Below are positions 8,317 to 16,212 of a DNA stretch of 64,000 nt, piece after piece. The stretch is from contig JAFQQF010000022.1 of NCBI GenBank assembly GCA_017411385.1, forward strand, positions 101,677-165,676, read 5' to 3'. The notes under the pieces were generated by a model. It did no database searches. It was not told where the DNA came from and saw nothing but the letters and a program-made list of their open reading frames with translations. Origin of the DNA: Ruminococcus sp. Lineage in GTDB: Bacteria > Bacillota > Clostridia > Oscillospirales > Acutalibacteraceae. Positions within the stretch are counted from its first letter, which is position 1, and each line of letters opens with the position of its first letter. Position numbers and translations under genes: made by a program.

Positions 8317-8371
8317 GTTGAGTTGTCAACTTCTGTATTATACACCTGTATTGTTGACTTGTCAACAATAC
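8317..8371 (-). promoter_or_regulatory. MarR promoter with two operator palindromes
   Basis: Minus strand has consensus TTGACA (8365-8360), 17 nt, TATAAT (8342-8337). Operator 1 is a perfect palindrome: GTATTGTTGAC at 8348-8358, 2-nt centre, then its complement at 8361-8371, covering the -35. Operator 2 (8317-8330, GTTGAGTTGTCAAC) differs from the operator 1 core by one base and covers the predicted start site near 8330. The centres are 36 bp apart. Confidence 0.8.
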
Positions 8372-8409
8372 ACTTTGATGTTCAACACATTGCTGAAAAA
8401 ACAGATGAT

Positions 8410-8444
8410 AAAACGGCAGAAAGCATTATAATTGCCTTCTGCCG
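8410..8444 (-). terminator. Terminator of the acyl-transfer operon
   Basis: Stem CGGCAGAA/TTCTGCCG (8414-8421 and 8437-8444); the minus strand continues TTTTATC. It lies between the LRAT gene stop and the MarR promoter. Confidence 0.7.
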
Positions 8445-8467
8445 CATAGTGTTTTTTCAAAACATTC

Positions 8468-8911
8468 TTATTCTTTACCGATTCGCTTTCTGATGTCCTT
8501 AATATATCCATCCGCTTGACGGCTGTATTTTTGCGAAAAGGCACAGTAGTTTGAAAAGTGCTCACAGTTATTACGAACGAAGTGATAGTCCCCTTCACCT
8601 AGCATACCGCGTGCTGTTTCCACAATTACCTCGGATGAATTCAGCATAGCCTTTTCCTCTTCAGAGTACACACGCACCTGTAAAACTCCGCCTTGAAGGA
8701 ATTCTTCAAGAGAGGTTTCGTGGACTATGTTGTTTTCTGAGTTTAGCATATCTGCCTGTGGGTCGCCCTCGCCAAAATGCACCACACCATCTCCTGTGCA
8801 AACTCCGTGATGATAGTAAAAGCTTCGTTTAACTCTCAGCTGTGCACCAAAGTATGGCTCCACACACTCCCACTTTTCTTCAAAATCTTCAAGAGATTTA
8901 AGCTTTGGCAT
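8468..8911 (-). CDS. LRAT/NC-domain thiol acyltransferase-like protein
   Basis: 147 aa. Shows the permuted NlpC/P60 fold motifs of the lecithin:retinol acyltransferase family: YYHHGVCTGDGVVHFGEG (His34/35 and His45) and the catalytic NNCEHFSNYC (Cys116 followed by EHF). Eukaryotic LRAT and HRASLS enzymes move an acyl chain from phospholipid to retinol or amines, or act as phospholipases, through an acyl-Cys intermediate. Bacterial members are mostly uncharacterised. No signal peptide or membrane segment is visible. The start overlaps the 3' end of the ACP gene by 14 nt, so translation is coupled in an operon with ACP, acyl-AMP ligase and two PlsC enzymes. Role inferred: acyl transfer from ACP or lipid to an unknown acceptor, or acyl hydrolysis. 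Confidence 0.8.
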   Translation of the reverse strand: MPKLKSLEDFEEKWECVEPYFGAQLRVKRSFYYHHGVCTGDGVVHFGEGDPQADMLNSENNIVHETSLEEFLQGGVLQVRVYSEEEKAMLNSSEVIVETARGMLGEGDYHFVRNNCEHFSNYCAFSQKYSRQADGYIKDIRKRIGKE

Positions 8912-9149
8912 TTATACAACCCTCAATAATATCAGCAACCTCGCCGACTGTTACACAATCAGACGCCTCCTTAACAGGAAGCTCTATGGAAAACTCCTCT
9001 TCAATAGCAATAACTAACATAAGCATTGAGATGCTGTTTAAGCACACATCCTCCACAAGCCTGCTGTCGCGGTTAATCTCGTCAAAATTAATATCTGCAG
9101 TACCTGCCATAATGGCTTCGGTAAGCTTTTTGAGTCTTTCTAATATCAT
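8898..9149 (-). CDS. Stand-alone acyl carrier protein
   Basis: 83 aa, the usual ACP length. The phosphopantetheine attachment region reads EDVCLNSISMLMLVIAIEEEF: Ser in N-S-I rather than the common D-S-L. Helix III sequence SIELPVKEASDCVTVGEVADIIE follows. The gene overlaps the acyl ligase stop by 4 nt (ATGA) and the LRAT gene start by 14 nt. It is not in a fab cluster, so it is likely a dedicated carrier for the locus. A PPTase that could add its cofactor is encoded in the facing operon at 14428-15057. Confidence 0.92.
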   Translation of the reverse strand: MILERLKKLTEAIMAGTADINFDEINRDSRLVEDVCLNSISMLMLVIAIEEEFSIELPVKEASDCVTVGEVADIIEGCINAKA

Positions 9150-10657
9150 ACCTGCACCTGATTTCTGATAATTTTCATTGCGCCGTTTCTGGGGAAATCC
9201 TCTTCTCTGAGGGTAACCTTTGCCACTCTCATATATGTTGGAACAGATGCATTGAACTTATCTACGGCACCCTGAATGAGAGCCTGTGCATCCTCACACT
9301 TCATAGCCTCCAGAGCCTTCATTGCAGGGAATACCTGCACTGCGATAACAGACTTTCCTGCTGCGTTCTTATCCTCGTATGCCATACAAGCCTGAATAAA
9401 GGGAAGCTCGCAGAGTCTGTCCTCAATAGCTTCAGGAGATACGTTCTCGCCGTTGTCAAGGATAATAACATTCTTGGTACGACCTACAATAAAGAGGTTG
9501 CCGTCCTTGTCAAACTCTACAAGGTCACCTGTCTTGAACCAACCGTCACAGAAAGCCTCGGCATTAGCCTCGGGGTTATTGTAGTAACCCAGCATAATAT
9601 TCTCGCCCTTGAGCCACAGCTCACCGTCTACAACCTTTGCCTGCTGATAAGCGTAAAGCTGACCAACACTGCCGGGGGTGTTTTTGGGGTCTACGTTACC
9701 TGTTACAAGGTTTGAAGACTCTGTCAAACCATAGCCGGGATGGAGTGACACACCAAACTGAGCAAGTCTGTCTACAAGCTTCTGGGGTACTGCCGCCGCA
9801 CCGCAAATAATAACCTCAAGCTGACCGCCGACTGCCTCCTTGCCGCGCTGTGCCATAATGCTCCACATAAGCTCGGCAAGACCGGGAACAAGAATAAGAT
9901 ATGTAGGCTTTGCAACGGGTAAATCCTTGAAGATATTCTTCATATCCTCGCACATAAACAGATAACTGCCTGTGTAGAAAGCGGCAAGACCTGAGCGAAT
10001 AAGTCCGAAAACGTGAGTAAAGGGAATGATTGCATAGTAACGTGCACCGAAACCATTGCGTGTGCCGTAAGCTGAGCTTACTGTACCTCTCATAAGGTTT
10101 CCGTGAGAAAGAAGCACACCCTTGGACTTGCCTGTGGTACCGCCTGTGAAAATAATGGTTGCAGGAGTGTCGGGGGTAATGTCTGCACACTTTTCTGCCT
10201 TCTCTGTACCAACTGCCTCATCCTGAGAGAAAACAGGAATTGCAAAATTCATAGCTTTAAATGCACCGCCGAAAACTCTGCTGTGAACAAAAAGCTTTGC
10301 ATCAAAGCCTGCACAGAGGTAGGGTACATTCTCCACAGGAGTCTGCATAGGTACAAGCACAGCCACACAGCCCATAGTAACCACTGCCATATACATACGC
10401 ATAAAGTCGTATTCATTCTTCAGCATAATGCCTACGTGGTCACCCTTTTTTATTCCCTGTGCCTTAAGGAAACCGCGTGTTAGTGCAATCTCCTCGTAAA
10501 ACTCCTTATTTGTAACGGTTTTATCTCCGCTTGTTATGGAAGTAATATCGCCGTATTCATTGAGCATATGCTCAAGCAACGCATCCAGCGTTCTGATTTC
10601 CACACACTTTGCGAGCTCTTCCTTTGACATTCTGTCGGTATAATAACTGCTATACAT
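9146..10657 (-). CDS. AMP-forming acyl-CoA/acyl-ACP ligase
   Basis: 503 aa. ANL superfamily adenylating enzyme with P-loop TIIFTGGTTGKSKG (about 167-180), GYGLTESS (308-315), DGWFKTGD (371-378), VGRTKNVIILDNGENVSPE hinge (391-409) and catalytic Lys in NGAMKIIR (about 495). It would activate a free carboxylic acid, most likely a fatty acid, as acyl-adenylate and transfer it to CoA or, given the ACP gene translationally coupled directly behind it, to the phosphopantetheine of that ACP. The full-length C-terminal domain is present. No membrane segment is seen. Substrate chain length cannot be read. An alternative is an NRPS-like adenylation domain for an amino acid, but the lipid neighbours argue for fatty acid. 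Confidence 0.88.
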   Translation of the reverse strand: MYSSYYTDRMSKEELAKCVEIRTLDALLEHMLNEYGDITSITSGDKTVTNKEFYEEIALTRGFLKAQGIKKGDHVGIMLKNEYDFMRMYMAVVTMGCVAVLVPMQTPVENVPYLCAGFDAKLFVHSRVFGGAFKAMNFAIPVFSQDEAVGTEKAEKCADITPDTPATIIFTGGTTGKSKGVLLSHGNLMRGTVSSAYGTRNGFGARYYAIIPFTHVFGLIRSGLAAFYTGSYLFMCEDMKNIFKDLPVAKPTYLILVPGLAELMWSIMAQRGKEAVGGQLEVIICGAAAVPQKLVDRLAQFGVSLHPGYGLTESSNLVTGNVDPKNTPGSVGQLYAYQQAKVVDGELWLKGENIMLGYYNNPEANAEAFCDGWFKTGDLVEFDKDGNLFIVGRTKNVIILDNGENVSPEAIEDRLCELPFIQACMAYEDKNAAGKSVIAVQVFPAMKALEAMKCEDAQALIQGAVDKFNASVPTYMRVAKVTLREEDFPRNGAMKIIRNQVQV

Positions 10658-10702
10658 TTCATTACCTCTTTCCTAAGACAAATAATATATTAAGTGATAT
10701 AC

Positions 10703-11452
10703 TCACTTTGTTACTGCTTCCTTATGTTGCTCTTCAATAACAGAAGCTCTGTTTTTTGAAAACTTCGTTCTGAAGTTTTCCACACCGTTTCTCTGCTTTT
10801 CAGTCATTGCTGCAAAAAGCTTTTCTTTGAGAGCACACATTCTGTCATAAAGCACATCTGTGCCCTTTGCGATTTCTGCGGCGGTAGCAGGTGTCGAGAA
10901 ACAGTTGCTTAAATCCACGGCATCTCCAACCATCACCTGCAAATGGCCGAACAAACGATAATCACCCGATAGATAAACAGGCACCACCTTTGCTCCTGTC
11001 TGAGATGAGATAAGAGAAACTCCTGCCTTGAAAGGGAGCATATCCTCCTCAAAGCTCATCATTCCTTCGGGAAAAATTCCCACTCTGTCGCCCTCTCTGA
11101 CTCTGGCGGCACACTCACGCAGGCAAACCAAATCCATGGTTGTTCTGTCAACCGGTATACAACCCAAGCCTCTGAGCAGACCTCCCTTGAAGCCTTCAAG
11201 AACTTCCTTTGCAGCTACTACAGAAATCTTGCTTGTGGGCGATATCACATAAAAAATAAGGGGATCATACCAATAGCAATGGTTACTTATAATCACCAAG
11301 GGTTCTTTGGTTTTGAGCAAATCCCTAGCTTCTTTACTTTCATAGCGGACTTTCGGCATCCATATAAGACGGAACCCGTTTTTCAGAATAAACACTCCCG
11401 TAAAACGGACAAAGTTCTGCCAACGAGCTTTTGCTTTGGAGGGTTTCTTCAC
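10703..11452 (-). CDS. PlsC-like 1-acylglycerol-3-phosphate O-acyltransferase
   Basis: 249 aa. Contains the HX4D catalytic motif in ISNHCYWYDPLIFY (about 55-68), GLGCIPVDR, and the glycerophosphate-binding FPEGMMSFEEDMLPFKAG (about 127-144), followed by VVPVYLSGDY. These are the four blocks of the LPLAT/PlsC superfamily, which transfers an acyl chain from acyl-ACP, acyl-CoA or acyl-phosphate to a lysolipid. Its start overlaps the preceding PlsC paralogue by 4 nt. Two adjacent PlsC genes plus a dedicated ligase and ACP suggest a specialised lipid rather than housekeeping phosphatidate synthesis. Acceptor unknown. Confidence 0.9.
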   Translation of the reverse strand: MKKPSKAKARWQNFVRFTGVFILKNGFRLIWMPKVRYESKEARDLLKTKEPLVIISNHCYWYDPLIFYVISPTSKISVVAAKEVLEGFKGGLLRGLGCIPVDRTTMDLVCLRECAARVREGDRVGIFPEGMMSFEEDMLPFKAGVSLISSQTGAKVVPVYLSGDYRLFGHLQVMVGDAVDLSNCFSTPATAAEIAKGTDVLYDRMCALKEKLFAAMTEKQRNGVENFRTKFSKNRASVIEEQHKEAVTK

Positions 11453-12090
11453 TTCACTCCTCCTCCCTTCTCATAAAGGTCGCGAAGAGATTTTATTTTA
11501 TTTTCAAGAAGTAGCGTAAGCTCTGCTATTTTCTCATCATCGGGAGTAGACGTATCGCAAAGCTGACACAGATTAATTCTGTCGCCCACCATAACTCCCA
11601 CTCTTTTTCCCAAGCCGTATTTGTGGGTGTGATACACGGGGATGATGTCAACTCCGGTACGCAATGCCATCATAACTGCAGAGCTTTTGAAGGGCAGGAT
11701 TGTACCGTCACGGGATAGTCTGCCCTCAGGGAAAATAAGCACTACACCTTTTTTCCTCAGATGCTTAGTAGCTTCAAAGAAGAAGTTCATACCAAAGGAA
11801 AACCTATCCACCTTAATCGAACCCAAAAGATTCATCATAAGTGTCATAAACTTACTGCTCTCGTAAAGAGTTTTACCTACAATGCAACGCACATATCTGA
11901 ATGCAAAAAGATAAAACATAAGTATGAAATCTATAAAATGGTTGTGGTTTGTAACAATAATTGCCGGTCCTTTGAAAGCAAAGGTTGACCTTCTGTTTTC
12001 TTTACTTTCGTGTCGGATTTTCGGCAAAAAGAAAAGCCACATCGACCAAAGCCCTGTGGCTTTGACAAATATTCTAAACAATCTTTTCAT
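11449..12090 (-). CDS. PlsC-like acyltransferase, first gene of the acyl-transfer operon
   Basis: 213 aa from the ATG at 12090, chosen because GGGTGGA precedes it; an in-frame start 42 nt upstream lacks a good site. HX4D is in IVTNHNHFIDFILM (about 50-60), followed by VGKTLYE, LGSIKVDR, and FPEGRLSRDGTILPFKSSA, then DIIPVYHT. It has the same superfamily as the downstream neighbour but low identity outside the motifs, so the two probably act on different acceptors or positions. The C-terminus ends GVK, overlapping the next gene by 4 nt. It is the promoter-proximal gene of a five-gene leftward unit. Confidence 0.9.
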   Translation of the reverse strand: MKRLFRIFVKATGLWSMWLFFLPKIRHESKENRRSTFAFKGPAIIVTNHNHFIDFILMFYLFAFRYVRCIVGKTLYESSKFMTLMMNLLGSIKVDRFSFGMNFFFEATKHLRKKGVVLIFPEGRLSRDGTILPFKSSAVMMALRTGVDIIPVYHTHKYGLGKRVGVMVGDRINLCQLCDTSTPDDEKIAELTLLLENKIKSLRDLYEKGGGVK

Positions 12091-12153
12091 ATATCCACCC
12101 GTTACAATCAGTTGTTCTTTTTTCTTCAACAAAATGTGATAATATACATATTA

Positions 12154-12182
12154 AGAATATCACAATCAAACTCCATAGTCAA
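12154..12182 (-). promoter_or_regulatory. Promoter of the leftward acyl-transfer operon
   Basis: Minus strand TTGACT (12182-12177), 17 nt, TATTCT (12159-12154). It is back to back with the rightward promoter at 12265-12293, about 80 bp apart, which allows joint control. Confidence 0.65.
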
Positions 12183-12264
12183 CATACTGTATCACGTTGC
12201 TGTGCTAAATTTTCCTTTTTCTGTTTAGTTTATATCTGCCGCTCAGAAGTATAAAAACATATTA

Positions 12265-12293
12265 TTGCAAAAAGGGTGAAAATCCTTTATAAT
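12265..12293 (+). promoter_or_regulatory. Promoter of the rightward GT2-esterase-PPTase operon
   Basis: TTGCAA (12265-12270), 17 nt, TATAAT (12288-12293), 21 nt ahead of the GT2 start. It leaves a very short leader. Confidence 0.7.
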
Positions 12294-12314
12294 TTACAAT
12301 GATAATATGTAAAA

Positions 12315-13334
12315 ATGAGGAACAAGATGGACACAGTTATAATGATACCCGCCTTTAAGCCCTGTGCATATATGGTAAATACCGTCAGAGAGCTTAAAAA
12401 CGCAGGCTTCGATATTCTGATTATCGATGACGGCTCAGGGGATGAATACAAGGAAATATTTGATAGTGTCAAGGAGGATGCCACAGTCATCTCCTATGAA
12501 AAAAACAAAGGCAAGGGCTATGCGATGAAGTACGGAATGGCACGGCTTTGCGAGCTTTTCCCCCAATGCAAATACTTTATCACCGCAGATGCAGACGGAC
12601 AGCACTCCACCCACGATATACTGAACATAAACAAGGAGCTTCACTCGGGGAGGGACTTTGTTTTAGGTACAAGAACACTTACAAAAGATGCTCCCTTGCG
12701 CTCACGCTTCGGCAACAGCCTCTCCCGATTTATTTTCACTATTGCCTCGGGATGTTACTTAAGCGACAATCAAACAGGACTGAGAGGTTTTTCCACCGAG
12801 CATATTGAATGGATGGTACGCATAGGCGGAAACCGCTACGAATACGAAATGAATATGCTGATTTTCGCGGTAAAACAGAGGATAAAAATCCACACCATAC
12901 CCATTGAGGCAATCTACATTGACGACAACAGCTCCTCCCACTTCAATCCTGTTCTGGATACCCTGAGAATTCACAAAAGGATTTTTGTTTCCTCCTTTGC
13001 AAGCATCATTGCCTTCTTTGTTTCTTTGCATATAATCCTCACCGCGAATCTTTTCACAGGCTGGGAGCACTGGGCTTTTATCGTTTATACCGCCTGTGTT
13101 CAGGGGGCTATGGTAAGCTGGTTTATGAACAGATTTGTATGGTACCACGGCTTTAAGTTTCGCAGTGAAAGACGGCTGTTCTTCTTATCTGCAATACGCT
13201 TTGTGCTGTATGAGCTTTTTATACTGGCAATACACACCCTGCTACCTGTGCCATTGGTTGTTGCCTTCCTCTTGGCGGTATTAATCGTTGTTTTTGCAGA
13301 ATACTTTATGCTCAAAGCCATAGACTCTATGTAA
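12315..13334 (+). CDS. GT2 glycosyltransferase fused to GtrA-like membrane domain
   Basis: 339 aa. Residues 1-210 form a family 2 glycosyltransferase like polyprenyl-phosphate mannose/glucose synthase: VIMIPAFKPCAYM, LIIDDGSGDEY, ITADADGQHS (DxD-type metal site) and the QTGLRGF loop. Residues about 215-335 are a GtrA-type domain with four membrane helices (ASIIAFFVSLHIILTANLF, WAFIVYTACVQGAMVSWFMN, FFLSAIRFVLYELFILA, LVVAFLLAVLIVVFAEYFM). Such fusions make and help translocate undecaprenyl-phosphate sugars for outside decoration of polymers or lipids. First gene of a rightward operon with an esterase and PPTase. The sugar is unknown. Confidence 0.9.
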   Translation: MRNKMDTVIMIPAFKPCAYMVNTVRELKNAGFDILIIDDGSGDEYKEIFDSVKEDATVISYEKNKGKGYAMKYGMARLCELFPQCKYFITADADGQHSTHDILNINKELHSGRDFVLGTRTLTKDAPLRSRFGNSLSRFIFTIASGCYLSDNQTGLRGFSTEHIEWMVRIGGNRYEYEMNMLIFAVKQRIKIHTIPIEAIYIDDNSSSHFNPVLDTLRIHKRIFVSSFASIIAFFVSLHIILTANLFTGWEHWAFIVYTACVQGAMVSWFMNRFVWYHGFKFRSERRLFFLSAIRFVLYELFILAIHTLLPVPLVVAFLLAVLIVVFAEYFMLKAIDSM

Positions 13335-13351
13335 ATGAAAGGTCGATTTAT

Positions 13352-14431
13352 ATGATTACCTACCCCAAGGAATTGCTCGAATCCCTCCAAAACACCTGCG
13401 CAATTGCAAATAGCTTCGGTTATGACATAACTTTGAAGCCTGTCCCCGATAAAAACGGCACATGCATAGACCCCAGAGAAAAGGAAATATATCTCAAGAG
13501 AATAAACTCAAACCATCGTATTGCCCAAACCTTGCAGGACCACCGTGACGACACAGGCTTTGAGGGCTTGAGTCTTAACACCAAAACAGTACTTACAGAC
13601 AAACTCACCTTAAACTGTGACGGCTATGATTTTACCGTCTGGGAATACCGACTCCGCCGCACAAATCGCAAAGGGGATGCTCCTGCGCTTCTCTATATTC
13701 ACGGAGGAAGCTTCTTTGCAGGAAGCGCTCAGTTTATGGAGCATCTTTGCAAGTACATCTGCGAAAAAGCAGACTGCGTGGTATATAACATTGAATACTC
13801 TCTGGCTCCCGAGCGTCCCTTCCCCCTAGGACTCAACGATTGCCTTTGTACTCTGGATTATGTGTATGAAAATGCAGAGAGTTTAGGCATTGATAAGAAT
13901 AAAATCTGCATATCAGGCGACAGCGCTGGTGCAGGCATTGCCGCCTCAGTTGCCTTTAACAAGGGTAAAAGCAAAATCGCCTACACAGCTCTTTTGTACC
14001 CCTGTGTGCTCCTTGATGTAGAGGGACCCTTTGAGTGGAAAGAGGAAGATTTCCTCATTTTAGATGACGAAAAGGAGCTTGTTCTTCCCCGACTTAACTT
14101 AGGGCGTATTGACGGCAAGGCGGACTTGAGCTTTATGACAAATATCGGTCATATGTATATGTCAAGTGTCGGTGACCAACGCTTAAACCCCGAGGTAAGC
14201 CCTATCTATGCCGACTTCTCAGATGTTCCCAAAACTACAATTATCACCGCGGATTATGACGGCTTGCGTCCTCAGGGCGAGTATCTGCATGCAAAAATGA
14301 AAAAGGCAGGTGCAGATGTAGAATGCATACGCTACTGCGGTGTATTTCACGCCTTTGCCGAAAAAACAGGCTACGTACCTCAAGCACAGGATGCACTCAA
14401 TGAGATTGCAAAGAATATCAAAGCCTTATGA
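13352..14431 (+). CDS. Alpha/beta-hydrolase fold-3 (HSL family) esterase
   Basis: 359 aa. Oxyanion motif LLYIHGGSFFAGSAQF (HGG, about 110-125), then nucleophile elbow ISGDSAGAGIAA (GDSAG), Asp in ITADYDGLRPQGE and His in CGVFHAFAE, giving the full triad of hormone-sensitive-lipase-type esterases. The N-terminal 90 residues form the usual cap. No signal peptide. It sits 17 nt after the GT2 gene and overlaps the PPTase gene by 4 nt (ATGA), so it belongs to the divergent half of the lipid locus and may deacylate or transfer an acyl chain in the same pathway. Substrate not known. Confidence 0.88.
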   Translation: MITYPKELLESLQNTCAIANSFGYDITLKPVPDKNGTCIDPREKEIYLKRINSNHRIAQTLQDHRDDTGFEGLSLNTKTVLTDKLTLNCDGYDFTVWEYRLRRTNRKGDAPALLYIHGGSFFAGSAQFMEHLCKYICEKADCVVYNIEYSLAPERPFPLGLNDCLCTLDYVYENAESLGIDKNKICISGDSAGAGIAASVAFNKGKSKIAYTALLYPCVLLDVEGPFEWKEEDFLILDDEKELVLPRLNLGRIDGKADLSFMTNIGHMYMSSVGDQRLNPEVSPIYADFSDVPKTTIITADYDGLRPQGEYLHAKMKKAGADVECIRYCGVFHAFAEKTGYVPQAQDALNEIAKNIKAL

Positions 14432-15057
14432 TATACAGAATAATTGACCTTAAAGAAAGCCTTTACGATGAAAAGCTTTTTAAGAAGGCATACAAGGAAA
14501 TGTCATCACAAAGGCAAGAAAAAGCCGACAGATACAAACAGGAGTCCGACCGCAAAGCCTGTGTCTTTGCAGATATGCTCCTTCGGCAAATGCTCAAGGA
14601 AGCAGGCTACACACAAACGCCTGTTTTTTATAAAGACGAAAAAGGCAAGCCCCACCTTGAAAACGACGAGCTTTATTTCAGCATCAGCCATTCGGGTGAG
14701 TTTGTTGCCTGTGCAGTAAGCCGCCACCCCGTAGGAATTGACATTGAGAAAAAACGGTTGGTTGACCTGCCCCTTATAAAGAGAGTCTGCACCGAAGAAG
14801 AGCTTTCCTTTGTGCTCTCAGGTTCAACCGACATAACCGAAGGCGGTTGCGAGCGGTTTCTGACCTTGTGGTGCTTAAAGGAAGCCTATCTGAAATACAC
14901 AGGTGAGGGGCTTGTTGGAGGACTGAAAAGCATCAGCTTTGCAGACAACGGAAAAATAAAAGAAAATCCTCTGCCACACATTAAAGCAGAAAGCCTTAGG
15001 ACAGAGGAATATATATGTGCTGTTATAAGCGAAAAAAACAAAGTCAGTGAGTTATGA
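14428..15057 (+). CDS. 4'-phosphopantetheinyl transferase (Sfp type)
   Basis: 209 aa. Family motifs: KPHLENDELYFSISHSGEF, PVGIDIEKKR (Asp105 and Glu107 bind magnesium) and LTLWCLKEAYLKYTGEGL (WxxKEAxxK, Lys151). It transfers phosphopantetheine from CoA to the Ser of a carrier protein. Sfp-type enzymes usually serve secondary-metabolite carriers, and the only carrier protein in the window is the ACP at 8898-9149 in the facing operon. That pairing is the main argument that the two operons form one pathway. It overlaps the esterase gene by 4 nt and ends inside a bidirectional terminator. Confidence 0.92.
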   Translation: MIYRIIDLKESLYDEKLFKKAYKEMSSQRQEKADRYKQESDRKACVFADMLLRQMLKEAGYTQTPVFYKDEKGKPHLENDELYFSISHSGEFVACAVSRHPVGIDIEKKRLVDLPLIKRVCTEEELSFVLSGSTDITEGGCERFLTLWCLKEAYLKYTGEGLVGGLKSISFADNGKIKENPLPHIKAESLRTEEYICAVISEKNKVSEL

Positions 15058-15074
15058 TACCCACTGACTTTTTC
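15040..15074 (+). terminator. Bidirectional terminator between PPTase and DegV genes
   Basis: Stem AAAGTCAGTG/CACTGACTTT with a 12-nt loop, followed by TTTTCTTT on the plus strand and preceded by an A-run that gives a U-tract on the minus strand. The stem overlaps the last codons of the PPTase gene. Confidence 0.82.
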
Positions 15075-15080
15075 TTTATA

Positions 15081-16025
15081 TTACTTGCACTTGGTTTTAA
15101 TAATCTTTGCGAGGATTTCCTGCTCCTTCTCCAGACCCTTAGTGCACTTTCTGCCAAAGTAAAAGGCTGCAACCAAGCCGGGGCCGATACCTACACCGCA
15201 GGACTGACCAACTGTAGTCATAATAATCTCCTTGGGATTGAGCTCCTCCTGAATTCTCTTTCTAAGCTCCTCTGCCTCTTTCTCTCTGAGTGTCTGTGCA
15301 ATGAAGATAATCTGGCTTTCAGGATTGATGATTGTTGCCTTCATATACTCAACACAAGCTGTGTATGCATTGTTGTAGCCTCTTGTCTTACCGATAACAT
15401 GGCTCTTGCCGTACTCGTTGAAGTCTGCCATAGCCTTGATACCAACAAGGGTACCCATTACAGCGGCAAGGTTTGAAACTCTACCCATACGCTTGCAGAA
15501 GAAAAGGTCGTCCATCCAACCAATCTGATGGATGCACTCCTTATTATCCTCTACCCACTGTGCAACCTCTTCGATGGACTTACCCATATTGCGAAGACCT
15601 GCAGCAAACACACACAAAAGTGCCAAGGATGTGGAATATCTCAGAGAGTCAACTACAATGATTTTTCTGTCGGGATATTTTTCCTGCAGCTCTCTCTGTG
15701 CATTTACAAACACACCGTAGGTACTGCTGATACCTGTGGAAAGAACAATAGCGAGAACGTCCTGTCCCTGAGAAAGATATTTTTCAAAAACATCCATTGT
15801 ATTGGGAATACTGGGAGTACCTGAAGAAAATACCTTCTTCTTGTCGCTCATTAAAGTGAAGTACTCTTCAGATGACACTTCACCCCAATCAAGGTCTGCC
15901 GGACTGTCAGTTCCATCAGGCCAAACAACTCTGCCGGGAACATAATCTGCTATACCGAAACGGTCACGAAGCTCTTTATTAAGGTCGCAACCGGAGTCAG
16001 AAATAATAACGAAATTTTTATTCAT
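15081..16025 (-). CDS. DegV-family (FakB-like) fatty-acid-binding protein, second copy
   Basis: 314 aa from ATG at 16025, supported by GAGGTGGAGCTA upstream; a longer start 60 nt earlier has no ribosome site. Contains FVIISDSGCDLNKEL, FSSGTPSIPNTMDVFEKYL, VLSTGISSTYGVF, VVDSLRYSTSLALL and the C-terminal GIGPGLVAAFYFG typical of DegV. It diverges from the copy at 6901 (Cys in SGC instead of Ala in SAAD), so it may bind a different fatty acid. It is convergent with the PPTase operon and marks the right edge of the lipid locus. No FakA kinase gene is in the window. Confidence 0.9.
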   Translation of the reverse strand: MNKNFVIISDSGCDLNKELRDRFGIADYVPGRVVWPDGTDSPADLDWGEVSSEEYFTLMSDKKKVFSSGTPSIPNTMDVFEKYLSQGQDVLAIVLSTGISSTYGVFVNAQRELQEKYPDRKIIVVDSLRYSTSLALLCVFAAGLRNMGKSIEEVAQWVEDNKECIHQIGWMDDLFFCKRMGRVSNLAAVMGTLVGIKAMADFNEYGKSHVIGKTRGYNNAYTACVEYMKATIINPESQIIFIAQTLREKEAEELRKRIQEELNPKEIIMTTVGQSCGVGIGPGLVAAFYFGRKCTKGLEKEQEILAKIIKTKCK

Positions 16026-16212
16026 TAGCTCCACCTCATTTTTTGATGTTGTAATAATTATAACAACATCCGACAGTATTTTCAACAGTTTTATTTTTCT
16101 TTACATTATTCTCCATAATATTTTCTTTTCATATTTCTCTGTGATTATTTACTTTGAGGAAAGTTTATACTATATTTATATGTGAATTAAAACATCACAA
16201 GGAGGAATCACT

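Noticed and set aside
8898-10657. Reading the ligase plus ACP as an NRPS adenylation-carrier pair
   Set aside because: The neighbours (two PlsC, LRAT, DegV) point to fatty acyl groups, and no condensation or thioesterase domain is in the operon. The solitary condensation gene is far away and in a mobile context.
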